This document shows positions 35,251 to 47,097 of a DNA stretch of 64,000 nucleotides, piece by piece. The translations under genes and the position numbers were made by a program. Numbering within the stretch: the stretch's first letter is position 1; each line of letters begins with the position of its first letter. The stretch covers positions 25,368,616-25,432,615 of the forward strand of contig NC_084890.1 of assembly GCF_958979055.1 (NCBI RefSeq), written 5' to 3'. The notes below the pieces were generated by a model, which saw nothing but the letters and a program-made list of their open reading frames with translations, had not been told where the DNA came from and did no database searches. The DNA is from Alnus glutinosa (Eukaryota; Streptophyta; Magnoliopsida; Fagales; Betulaceae).

Positions 35251-36064
35251 TAACAGGTTGATGTCAAGCTTTTGAACTTGCATATCAATTGCAAATTGAA
35301 TCAATCGATCAACGTAGCAACCATTGAGATGATGTGATATGAAAATTACCCCTTCATTTTTTTTTTTATTTTTGTTTTTATAAATGATGATCCAATGGCT
35401 TACTTTTGAATGTGATGTTATCAAATTATATGACAACCATATAACAGTCGACTAAATAGCATTAATAAAAAAATATGATTTCTAGCATTACTTTATAAAT
35501 GTACCATTAGATCTATATAAAATCTGCTGCTAGTGCTCTAACAGGTTGATGTCAAGCTTTTGAACTTGCATATCAATTGCAAATTGAATCAATCGATCAA
35601 CGTCGCAACCATTGAGATGACGTGATATGAAAATTACCCCTTCATTTTTTTTGTTTTTGTTTTTATAAATGATGATCCAATGGCTTAATTTTGAATGTTA
35701 TATTATCAAATTATATGGCAGCCATATAACAGTCAACTAAATAGTATTAATCAAAAAATATGATTTCTAGCATTACTTATAAATGTACCATTAGATCTAT
35801 ATAAAATCTGCTGCTAGTGCTCTAACAGGTTGATGTCAAGCTTTTGAACTTGCATATCGATTGCAAATTGAATCAATCGATCAACGTCGCAACCATTGAG
35901 ATGACGTGATATGAAAATTACCCCTTCATTTTTTTTTTTTTTTTTTTGTTTTTATAAATGATGATCCAATGGCTTAATTTTGAATGTTATATTATCAAAT
36001 AATATGGCAAACATATAACAGTCGACTAAATAGCATTAATAAAAAAATATGATTTCTAGCATTA
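35251..36064. repeat. Tandem repeat made of F-box fragment plus MITE right half
   Basis: Units 35251-35538 (288 bp), 35539-35822 (284 bp) and a partial third, 35823 to about 36064. Each unit starts taacaggttgatgtcaagct (F-box exon 2), runs about 80 bp to gcaaccat, then has tgagatgaYgtgatatgaaa and the right half of the MITE ending gctagtgctc. The third stops inside the MITE half at gatttctagcatta, where the GT31 array begins. Confidence 0.9.
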
Positions 36065-36130
36065 TGGGATCCAACAAAACTGAAGTTCCAAGGCTGACAT
36101 TTTCAAGGACAATATTTGAGAAGAATTCCT
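36064..36130 (-). repeat. Remnant of a GT31-array unit 0
   Basis: This stretch (atgggatccaac to gagaagaattcct) is the intronic end of the array unit. It occurs at 48011-48077, 52855-52920 and, in its native gene context, 58359-58424. It shows that one more unit once lay to the left. Confidence 0.8.
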
Positions 36131-36506
36131 TATCCAAAATTAATTGGTTATCCAAAAAAAAAAAAAAAAAATTCATGTTAGACTTAGATAGGACCATGAT
36201 CCCCTATCCAAAATGAGACTACAGCTTTGGTAAATCATCATTAAACGCCCCCAAAGCAAGTAATGCGCCCATTAACATTAACATGCAACTAGGGGTGTAA
36301 ACGAGCTGAGCTACTCGTGAGCTTACTCGAGATCGGCTCGAATAAACTCGACTCGTGCTCGAATCGATTATTAAATGAGCTACTCGTGAACACGAAAATC
36401 AAACTCGATTATTAAACGATGCAAACTCGTATAAACTCGACTCGACTCGACTAAAGCTCGTGAACCCGCTCGTATAAGGATCGACTCGTTTATTAAGGCT
36501 CGACTC

Positions 36507-36509
<3 letters not shown>

Positions 36510-36584
<75 letters not shown>
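36510..36584. repeat. (AT)n microsatellite
   Basis: About 37 AT dinucleotides just inside the left end of the hAT element. Confidence 0.95.
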
Positions 36585-36587
<3 letters not shown>

Positions 36588-37751
36588 AAAATAAGTTATA
36601 TATTAAAAAATAAGTTATATATTAAAAAATTAATATATACTTTATTTTTATAATATAGTATATTGTTTAACAATATACTATATATAAGCATAAATTAAGT
36701 AACAAATAAAAATGGTTCGTAAATATTAATTGGTTGTAATTGTTTGGTTATATCAATATGTATATAAAATAGTAAAAGTGAATAATATCAATATTTAATT
36801 TTTAATCACTTAATCATATGATATAATGACAATTAAAACACTTAATCATATGATTCAAATTATGTTATTCATGTAATATAATAGGACTATATGATCATAT
36901 GATAATATAACACAGTGGCATATGACATGTAATCACTGATTCACTATATCCAAATTCCAATATTATAAGTATTATTATTAGATATTTATAAATTATTACA
37001 TCACCGTCATTACGTGATCCAAGATTTAAGATCATATGAATTGTTTGATCATATGATCACACGTTAATGCTTAAATCGTATGATCATATGATTTATATAA
37101 TATTATTATTATTAGTAGATAGTTAGGAATTATGATAATTATGACTTATAATGATTATACTTATCAATGTTATCATGGGTAATTTATAATCATATAAATC
37201 AAGTGATATGATATGATGTATAATTCATAATCATATATATACAAGCTATTAGTATAAATTATAGCACATAATGTGATATAAGTATACAAATATAATGATT
37301 AAGTATTTAGATACTTAGATACAATGATTAGGTATATAGATTACATACGTAAGTATGAATTCACATTGATCATATGATATAATGACAATTTTGAAACTTA
37401 ATCATATTATTGACACACAATGACAATGTGATTCATAAAATCTAAAATTAAGTGATTACGATTAGAATGACCAATGTGTTAATTAACTAAAAAATTTGAA
37501 GTAGTATCTTCAGAATTTAGATCAAATAATTGTATGATTATACATATTATCATTATAATTTAGTTCACATTATCACATGATTTAACATTGTGACATATAA
37601 AGATCATATGATCCAAGTATTATAATTGGATAAAGGAAAAATATCATCATTATATATATATGATCATATAATTATATAATAATTGACTATTGTTACAATT
37701 TGTTATCATTAGATACTCAGAAATCGTTAGAGGATATGATCTAGGATCAAA

Positions 37752-37941
37752 GAATAGTGCTATAAGGTACTATCATCTCACTATAGGCAGACTTTTGTGC
37801 TCACGTGGCATAAGTTGTGGTGAGATGAAAGTGTTTGAGAAGGTTTTATAATTTTTTTTTTTTTTTTTAAAAAAAACATGTGCCACGTGGGCATAAAAGC
37901 CTACCTATAGTGAGATGATAGTGTGCCTTATAGCACTACTC
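37752..37941. mobile_element. 190-bp MULE-type MITE nested in the hAT element
   Basis: Fold-back element: left gaatagtgctataagg, right ccttatagcactactc, with arms continuing through actatcatctcactatagg and a ccacgtgggc/gctcacgtggc block around a T/A-rich loop. The 9-bp TSD aggatcaaa lies at 37743-37751 and 37942-37950. Confidence 0.9.
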
Positions 37942-39474
37942 AGGATCAAATGATCGATCATTAGATTTACATTAAGTATGTAAGTATGTAAGTATATAGA
38001 TTAAGTATTTAAGTATGTAGATTATGATTAGGTATTTAAATTATAATTTGTTGTATCATAATTCATAAATATATAATTAGAAAATAAGCTATAAATTTGA
38101 GTTCACATAAGCACATTATTATAAGTATGAGTTTATATAATTACAAATTAAGCTATTAATATTAAACAATTATGTTATTTGCAAACATATTGTACACACA
38201 AATTACACAATGTCATTGTGAAAATGGCAATGCCTTTGTTTTTTTGTTTTTTTTTTTTCTTAAAACTAAAAAATAAAAAACACACCCAAAATTAAAATGC
38301 ATTATGTGTACAATTTGTGTGCAAATTTATTTTAATTTTTAAAACAATTTTTAATTTATTTATTTTTAAATTTAAAATTTAAAATTTTTAATAGTTGAAA
38401 CGGTGTGTTTTTATGAGTTTTAAATTTTAATATTGTTAATTTAAATTTTTTTATAATTTTTTTACGATTTTATTAGGGAAGATCTCAACCATGCGATTGT
38501 TGTATATTTAATCACAGCCGTTCACTTTTCATGGTTGGTTACAGCGATAACACACGTTTACACAAAGAATTTATACGGTGTTTCTCACACACAATCCTTC
38601 ATCTGATCCAACGACTTCAATTTAATCATAAAATATTGAATCAAGATCTGATCATCTGATTCGGCTACATTGTATCTAGTGCTGTAGATATTATGTTCAA
38701 TGTAAGCCCCCATGTAGGGGATTTTTCACCAAAAAAGCTTGTTGTGCGGCCCTAGGTAATAATACTGATTCAGCCCCTTAAAAAAAAAAAAAAAAAAATA
38801 CTGATTCGCCTGACGCTGATGCTGACGTCTGACACCTGACGTTCTAGTTTCCGATACATGGAAACAGAATAAGACGTTGACACTGATGCATGTAGGGGAT
38901 TTCTGGATCGTCCGATCGTTCAAGTTGAATCCAGCATGAATCTTAGTCGCTCATAAGACGCTGACATCTGAAGCCTGGCGACGCATGAGTGGCTCGGGAC
39001 TCGTGTTGACACGCTCCAGTTGCCAAGACACGGACACCCTTCATGATTTTTCTGGGTCGTCCGATCGTTCAATAGTAAATCGCAACCATTAATTTTGAGA
39101 TAATGAGATACAGTTGTAATCTACTATCTACTCTGAGAAATTATATGGTGTTACAATAATCATGTGTTCACTCCCATTAAATAAAATCCAACGACTTTAT
39201 TTTCTATCTTGAAATTGATCATAATAAGCAACGGTTAGGATCATAAGTGGCTTTGATTTTATCTGCATACGGCCATAGGGAATAATTTTTCAAAGGAAAA
39301 GTTTTTTTTTGTAAGTTCAAATGAAAAGTTAAATTTTTGAAATTTTATTATTTAATTTATTTTGAAACCACAACGTCGACCTGTTCTCAAGCAAATTTTT
39401 TTTTCTTAAAAAAAAAAAAAAAAAAAACCCACCCAGTCGGACACCCTCCATTTTTTCCACCCGACTAATGCGTT

Positions 39475-39508
39475 CCCCCCCCTCCCCCCCCCCCCCCCCC
39501 CACCCCCC
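39475..39508. repeat. Poly-C tract
   Basis: A near-pure C run broken by single T and A residues. It is a likely slippage and assembly-error site. Confidence 0.9.
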
Positions 39509-40837
39509 AAAAAAAGTCAGAATCACAAGTTCATAACCTTTCAAAATCTTCTCCAACCCACTCAAGACAACTTGCAGCTCCATCATCTCCATCCTACAAC
39601 AATGTCGTGTTCGTTGTAGACGACTTGACGCTCGCCAACCAGCGCGCCCAGGAGGTCGTCGCACGACTCAGGTTTTTGTTCTATTTTATTGTCCTCTACT
39701 TTTCTGGATTTCGTATATTGGATTTGTTGGTTGGTTCTAGGGTTTACGATCTACTCCTTTGTACAATTTGGTGTTTGTATTTGTTTAAATTTTTTTCACT
39801 CGGGCCGAGCTTGAGCCGAGTACTCGAGCTCGAGATCGACCAAAATGAACGAGCTCGAGCTCGAGCTCGGTCAGCAATTTTTCCTAAGCGAGCCGATCTC
39901 GCACACGAATTTTAGGCTCGTCTCGAGCTCGAGCTCGAGCTCGAGCTTCACTGTTATATAAACGAGCCGATCCCGAACAGCCAATACTCGCTCAGGATCG
40001 GCTCGTTTACACCCCTACATGCAACATATTACGTCCACTAGTAATCAGATCTTCCCAAACCCATAAATGAACATAACAGAAAATGTCCAAGGGTTGCCAG
40101 CTCAACCAACTCCCCATCAACAGACACATTTTTTGATTCAGCCAACTTCTATCAACTAAGTAAAATTCATCCTGCTAATTTTTAAATGTAGCTCATATAT
40201 GCTTCAAATTAACTAGTTATGCATGCCAAGAGAGCTTTATAAGAACAAAAGACAAAAGTATGATGTACATAAGATGATAGAGAACATTTTCAAGCAAAGA
40301 ATGAGAGATCACTACAGCTGCTTGCAAACTGGAAAGACAACGTCTCATTCTACTATCCAAAGTGATTTTGATCAGCAGCACTCATAACTTTAGTAAAATA
40401 AACCACCCACAAAAAGCTTAAAAATCAGAAAAACCAAACAAATTTTAGGTTCAAGGCAAGTACTTAATTCTCTCTGCATATTCTTATCAGTAGATCAAAA
40501 CAATCATACCAAACATTGAATTGAAGAGGAAGAAGAAGAAAATGAATCAATGTATTTTAACAAGAGAAACAAACACACCCAACAACAACAGTACATCTGA
40601 TCAAATTAAATTACTAATTATCTTGGTGTTGTCATGATCAACATCTCACTTTCTTTTAAAACAAAAGTACAATAGGATAAAACAATTCAGATAACCATTT
40701 AAACAAATGACAATTATTGACAAACCAATATCCAATATAAAATCTAAAAGACCAAAATATCATCAAGCACATTATTCAACAAAAGTAGGGCACATACTAG
40801 TTAGAAGCTGTCAACTCATCCTCCACCAAGATCTTTA

Positions 40838-43800
40838 TGTCACGCCCCCATTTTGGTAAATAAGGGAAACGCAAACTTGAGCCTAAAAAAAATAAAAATA
40901 AATAAAAAATAATTTACATAAAGCATACCTCTAATAGTTATAGATTTTATCCATCTATTTTATATATATCTATAATAGAGTAGCTTTTCACAAAGTCATA
41001 AATTTCCAATAGGGAAACATATTATACATTACAAAGGTTACATCAGTTCCCCAAGATACCATCTATTGCTCTTAGCCAGGTCTATGCAATTACCAGAAGG
41101 TGACTCTGATTATTACATCCTGAAAAGGTTGAAGGGGCAAGGGGTGAGTTTGATAACTCAGTAAGTAACACAACATAGTACAAGGTGGTATAAAAAGTTT
41201 AGTTTAGAAACTTAGAATTTTCAGAGTTCACATATAGAAACATCAGCATCAATAATAAATATGCATATGCAATCATCATTCATAGTTTGTAAGTTTTGTC
41301 TACCACTGGACCACTTCCGCATTTTTACCATGAGCGGTGCACGTTGGGCTCGTCCAAAGGACTGATCCCGAAGGATCCATGGCTCATCCTGTCGTCACAG
41401 GGGAGAGCTGCCGGGTTAGGAAGCTCCCTAGGCGAGAACCCCCCGGCCGATAGCCCCACACTTTTGGTGTGGTTGCCCCGCTACCCATCATCATCATCAT
41501 CATAAGATCCGGATCACAGCATTATGGTACCGTGGGACAAAACTTTGTGTGATGCACATAAAACAAATATTCAACATAATTTCATCATCTTGTTCATATA
41601 GTGCACATGTAACACATATATTTTGAGAGTCATCATCATCCTCATTCTCATGGTGCACATGTATCATTTTTGAAAATCATAATTACATCATCCTCTTCAT
41701 TCATATGGTGCACATGTAACATATAATTATTAGCTTCATTCATCCATGGAATTCACAGGTAACATATTTATTATTTCATTCTTGAGAGCTACCATATAAT
41801 CATAAGGAGGTTCAATTACATTTCATAAAAGAATCATTATAATTGAAGAAAAAAAAAATAACAAGTAATATTAAAGTGAAAGAGTCCTTTGAAAATTCTC
41901 GACGTTTTACTCTTGAAAAGATTTTATTTAAAAATTTCGCCGAGTTTTAAAGTTGTGTCCCCTTACCTGGATTTGCCATCAACTTCGAGGTCGAACTTCT
42001 ACCTAAATAAATTGAAAGATAAATCTTAGAAGAACATTCTGAAATTTGAAGCCTAAAACTTAAATTAAGGGTATCCTATATAAATATCCTACATAGCATG
42101 TAATCATAATTCTTCAAATACTTCCTATTAATATAAAATCTCTACTCAAATTTACCGCAGATATCTGAAATCATTAATTTATGACTTCTCTTGAAATTCA
42201 GAATAATTTAACCAACGCCACTACCTTAGTGAACTAAATCCTCAATAATCAGTAATTTCAACATAAAAGAAGCAAGAAATCATTCGGCCTATTCACAGAA
42301 ATCCCCAAAAATGAACTTTCTTAAATCATCAAATCCATAGTCCAGAACTCTGTAACCCAAACCAACCAATATTAAACCGAACTCATTAAATTCCCAACCA
42401 TAAAATCAATTACCAATTACCACTTCCACATAATCACATTAACCAAACTATAGGGTTTAACATAATCTAAAACATATTATATCATAATAACCCCAAAACA
42501 TAGGATTCCTCTAACACGTACTATCAATCACACCGATCCAATAAGGAAACCCTACCCCTCATATCACTGTGGCGGTCACACCTACACCCACACACACACA
42601 CACACACGGCTCAGCCATCCAAAACCTTCACCAACAGAGAACATCACACACATAATTAATTCTATGTCCAAAAATAGCAAAACACAAGATCAAACTCCAA
42701 GTTTTAACCATACGAATTAAATCCAAGGATTAATACTGGAAAAAAAAAATGCCAAACTCAACAGTTTCAGCCTCCATTCACTATGTTTATTCGGTCATGC
42801 ATAGAAATCAAGACACCCATTCCTCAAACCGAACTCCATAGATTAACCCATTCCTCACACACATAATTAATTCTATGTCCAAAAATAGCAAAACACAAGA
42901 TCAAACTCCAAGTTTTAACCATACGAATTAAATCCAAGGATTAACACTGAAAAAAAAACCCGCCAAACTCAACAGTTTCAGCCTCCATTCACTATGTTTA
43001 TTCGGTCATGCATAGAAATCAAGACACCCATTCCTCAAACCGAACTCCATAGATTAACCCATAGTCCAAACCTCAAAATTTAAATAGTAATTCATTATAC
43101 CCATTCGGTTTGCTAGCCAAACACCACAAAACCCAACAAAATCAATCTCGGAAATCAAAACCCCAAATAACCCATCATCACAGCAACCTCAAAGAACCCA
43201 AATTCAGCCAAATAGGAAAAATACCCACACAACTGATCAACTACAAAAAAATACCCCATCACTTATCAATACCGAATTTTTAACCAATCAATAGAGAACC
43301 CCCAAAAATCATTAACCATCATCCAACCAAACCTAATTATCAACCATAATCTTTACCCAAAATAATCAAACGGGTTTTCAAGAAATTACCCCAAGGATTT
43401 TCTTAGCAAATCCACCGAAATTCGCCATTGATTCTGCCGGGGAAAAAAAATCACCGGATGAAGGATCGGGTTGGGTCTCGCGGGTTCTCGGGTCTTCCTA
43501 AATCGAGTCACCTCCGGTTCTCTTCCTCGGGTCCTTGGGTTACGGGTTCACCGGAATCGCGCCTCCGGTGACCCATGGAGGATCGGGTCCTCACGGGTTC
43601 ATGAACCGCTCGGGTTCTCTCTCTCGGGTCTGGCGGCTACGGGTCACGGGCTTGCCGGAAATCGGGTCCCTTTGCCTCACCGGCGACATCCACCGGAAGA
43701 TCGGGTCCAATCTTCCTCTCCTTCGGTCTCTACCGGCGTCGATCGCCACTGGATCTCTCTCCGGGTCTCCAGCTCTCCCTCTCTCTCGGTTTCATCTCTC

Positions 43801-44045
43801 ACTCTCCCGATCTCTCTCTCGATCGCTCTCTTTGCCTCCCTCTCAATCTCATCTCTCAAAAGATCTCTGTCTCTCCTCTCACTCTTGTTTCCGTCGAGTG
43901 AAAGAAAAGGAGGAAGAAGAAAAGAGGAGTGAAAGAAAAGAGAGGAGGGTGTACGTGTCTAAAACAATAATGCATGTTCAAAAGGTGTCAAAGAGAAGAG
44001 AGAATTTGAGACACGTTTAGGCCACATGTAGTTTCTTTGACACAC

Positions 44046-44083
<38 letters not shown>

Positions 44084-44223
44084 CTATTCAGTAATACAGA
44101 AATCTTATAAAACACCTAATTATTAAACAAAAACCCTTTTAATCTTTTATATTACTACTTAATATTATAACAATTTTCTTTGGGTTCTCATATAGAAATG
44201 CTAAATTTTTTTGAGGTGTTATA
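40838..44223. mobile_element. Solo-LTR-like / LARD element, 3.39 kb
   Basis: Starts TGTCACGCCCCC and ends GGTGTTATA, the near-inverted termini common on plant gypsy LTRs, with the final CA mutated to TA. The 5-bp TSD is cttta (40833-40837 and 44224-44228); the empty site is preserved at about 49100-49110. There is no PBS, gag or pol, so this is best read as one long solo LTR or a non-coding derivative. The GC-richer right part (43440-43900) gives Arg/Ser-rich open frames that I do not regard as genes. Confidence 0.75.
42644..43065 (+). repeat. 211-bp tandem duplication
   Basis: Units 42644-42854 and 42855-43065 are nearly identical (tcacacacataattaatt through cgaactccatagattaaccc), differing by a few bases around an A-run. 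They lie inside the LTR-like element. Confidence 0.92.
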
Positions 44224-44903
44224 CTTTATCTCCGCATCAGAGTTCTCCTCCATCTTTGTCTCTCCTATCACTTCATACTGCAGATTTGCAATAGGCAATA
44301 CGAAACAATAAAATCTTTTTCTTCCACATGAAGAGACCTTGCATAACAAATCTTTCGAGCATCCTTCAAATCCAACTCCAACTCCAACTCCAACTCCATT
44401 AATGTCATCAGTGGATGTGCCTTTAAAATTTTCCCAATCGGAGGAACTCAATGCCGCTGAAACTGATTCCATGGGAAGAGCAGAACTTTCAGCAACAACA
44501 TCGTCTCTGGCATTGTCCGAATTGGCCAAATAGTTTTTGCTGCACGCAAATCATTGCCAGCTCCCTCAATCGGGCCAACTTCTTCGGCCAACAGAGAATC
44601 CTCGGCATAATCCACTTCTTCAGGCAGATTGTCGTTGGAAGCAACCAGTTCTGCCGGAACATGTACACCAACGACCCTTGCTTCAAATGGAGGGTCACCG
44701 ACAGCTACCGCTTGCAGATCACTATCCACAACCCTCCTCTTCCCGAAACCGCTTATTCTAGCACCGCTATGAATTCTCCTAGCAACCAAAGTTGTTGTTT
44801 GTCCATCCGACGTGCTCTTCATCCTTGGCTTAGAGCCACTAAACCAGTACATGCTGTTCAAAGACCTAATGGAGTGAGGAAGGGTCACAAAGGACAAGCA
44901 CAT
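44188..44903 (-). pseudogene. Unrecognised acidic protein ORF, unit 1
   Basis: The minus-strand frame 44903-44448 encodes RMKSTSDGQTTTLVARRIHS, GARISGFGKRRVVDSD and an acidic Glu/Asp stretch (LPEEVDYAEDSLLAEE). Homology between units then continues in a second frame (44529-44228; MANSDNARDD, ALSSSDWENFKGTSTDDING), suggesting a frameshift or a spliced boundary near 44530. The 5' side carries a CT-rich leader-like region on the same strand (about 45640-45480), as expected for a plant 5' UTR. The downstream part of the frame runs into the LTR-like element at 44223. No family is recognised. Unit 2 has the same ORF without the insertion. Confidence 0.45.
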
Positions 44904-45439
44904 GATGGTAAAAAGGGTGGAGTAGTATAAACGGGGGAGTTATCTGGAATGACTTGGGAAAAAGAGTGGGTAAAAAATATTTGTGCTATGGACAAGTATG
45001 AATGGGTGTCGTTTTTTCCTTTTTGAGGAATTAATTCCAACTAATATTGGTGCGGATTCAACCTTTATTATACCATATATGATTCAAACAGTATCGAAGA
45101 AAAACAAATGATCTAAATTTTGTGAATCATTTGCAGAAAAAAAGAAGAAACAAACAAAAAAGATTACAGCAAATTATAACCCAAAACAAGGGATTCTCAA
45201 AAATCTCGATACAATAAGTTGACAATTTAGATATAGAAATTACCAGAAAATACTTGCAGCAAATGTGGTAGACGAACTAGGCTAGTTGTCCAATGAAACG
45301 TAGCTGCGCTGCTAAAGAAAAACACAAAGAGACAATGTTAAAGTAAAATCACATAAAACCCACTCACAAAATTTTCAAAATACTAATCGAAATCTGCAAA
45401 TATTTCCTCTACGAAAATCTCAAACAAATCTGCAAACAA

Positions 45440-45650
45440 ACCGAGAGAAACTTTCACGTGGGCACTGGGCGTCGTCGGTGTGGACGTGGCACTGGGCGAG
45501 TGGGCGTGGGCGTGGGCGTCGATCGGAGATTCAGAAAAGGAGAAGAAGCAAGAAGAAGAGAAGAGAAGAGCAGTGGAGAGGGAGAGGAAGAAGCGACGGC
45601 GTGCTATGAAGTGTGAAGAGTGGAGAAGAGTGAATCACTAGGTTAGAATG
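45440..45650 (-). promoter_or_regulatory. GC-rich leader region of the acidic ORF (unit 1)
   Basis: A short tandem gggcgtgggcgtgggcg block with a CACGTG G-box-like site (45453-45458) lies next to a CT-rich (minus-strand) stretch. It is repeated at about 50310-50520 and, diverged, at 55040-55220. It looks like a promoter and 5' UTR; this is inference. Confidence 0.4.
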
Positions 45651-45719
45651 ACTTGGGAAAAAGAGTGGGTAAAAAATATTCGTGCTATGGACAAGAATGG
45701 AGAAGGGCCTGTAACCAAA

Positions 45720-46840
45720 CACGAATTGTCTTCTTCACCAAATAGCATTCATAAAATAAAATAAAATAAAAATGAAAAATTCACTTCACTCTTGAACTTT
45801 CGTCACATTTACAACTTCTTAAAATTAAAAAACTTTCAATTTAGTATATTTATCTTTCAATTATTTTCAATTCCACCCATTCATTAAGATTTTCTGTTAA
45901 GTCTTAATTGACGAATGTCAAAATTTATAAAGAACCATCATTTTTTTTATGAAAAAAAAAAATTGTAAGAATTTAGATGTTGATCAGGATTTAACGAAAT
46001 TTATAAAAATACTCACGTCCGAATCTTTGAAAAAAAAATTATAATTAAAAAAAAAAATGAGTATTCTAGAAATTTTGACAGGATTTAACAGAAAATCTTA
46101 ACGGAATAGTGGAATTGAAAAGATGGATACACTAAATTAAAAGATTTTGAAATTTAGAAATGAAATGACAAATGTGATAAAAGTTCAAGAGGGTTAAGTA
46201 AAGTTTTTCCTTATTTTTATATTTTCTTAGATAAAAATATAAAAATAATTGAAAAAGTATAAAATTATATACTTTTCTATTTGTGTTCCGAGAGATTGGG
46301 TTTGAGGGGTGGCTCAGGGATAAGTATAAAATTATGTGAGCAAATTTTAATTAGACTTATTTAATTAAATTAAATAGGTCAAATTTTTTTTTATCTAAAC
46401 TTATTAATTTCGTGTTAAATTTATTTTAAATTCGCATATAGTGTCAAAAATTTACTCCAATTTACTCAGCTAAATTTGCTACCCAAACAATATCTTGTCA
46501 ATTGTCAATTGTCAAGGTCTCCGTCCCTTTTTTCAACTTAAACAATTATACTTAGCTTTGAAGATTGTAGGTTATAGCCATTGACTTGCCCATAATGGGT
46601 ATTGTTTTTCCTTTAAAAATCATATTCCCCTTCATTTCTTGAGAGACTTTATGCAAATGTGTAGATAATTAATTAATACAGAATAGACTCGATCCATGAG
46701 ATCATCAATTCGTTGTGTTATTATCCGCTTGTTTAGTTCTCCCTATGATTAAGGCAAACGAAATGGCGTCCTTGCCCCATCATGCTAAGGACTTTAACTG
46801 ATAAACTATCTCATGGCCATAATTGTCTTTTTCTTCTCTT
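45720..46840. other. AT-rich intergenic part of the array unit
   Basis: Between the acidic-ORF leader and the GT31 3' end. No ORF is supportable. It is conserved in unit 2 (50590-51700) and diverged in unit 3 (56200-56720). Confidence 0.6.
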
Positions 46841-47097
46841 TTATTTTTTAAGTACTATAGAGAAAACCAAAACATTATGGAACTAAAAAAGAGGAAGAGA
46901 TTTCCTTTCCAAAACAGGAAAGAAATGAACAGAGCTAAAAGATAGAGTGAGAATGCAGTTAGATGTCGCTGTCCAATTTGCCACATTATGGGTACAAAAA
47001 TCACTATGACAAACCGATTCTCACAATTCATCCATGAGTCCATATTTTGATCCACTAACCTAAATGGACAAAAAATCAGCACCCAAGCAGCTCATTG

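Larger units (their letters stand above)
36290..40017. mobile_element. Non-autonomous hAT transposon (3.73 kb)
   Basis: Perfect 17-bp TIRs taggggtgtaaacgagc; an 8-bp TSD catgcaac (36282-36289 and 40018-40025); empty site intact at 48230-48245. Subterminal regions are rich in gctcga/ctcgactcg motifs (36300-36510 and 39800-39990), as in plant hAT elements with transposase-binding repeats. No hAT transposase ORF was found. The interior is very AT-rich, with an (AT)n run, a nested MULE-type MITE, a poly-C run and a short GC-richer segment near 39540-39790. Confidence 0.95.

Noticed and set aside
35251..36064. CRISPR-like or satellite array
   Set aside because: The units are 284-288 bp and composed of an F-box piece plus half a MITE; there are no short repeats with unique spacers, and this is a plant genome.
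43471..44020. Arg/Ser/Leu-rich ORFs of 153-161 codons
   Set aside because: Both arise from CT-rich repeats at the end of the LTR-like element, overlap in different frames and lack any domain.
44451..44930. Plus-strand 159-codon ORF, also at 49320-49799
   Set aside because: Overlaps the minus-strand acidic ORF. The leader, codon pattern and conserved frame favour the minus strand, although I cannot exclude the plus-strand reading.
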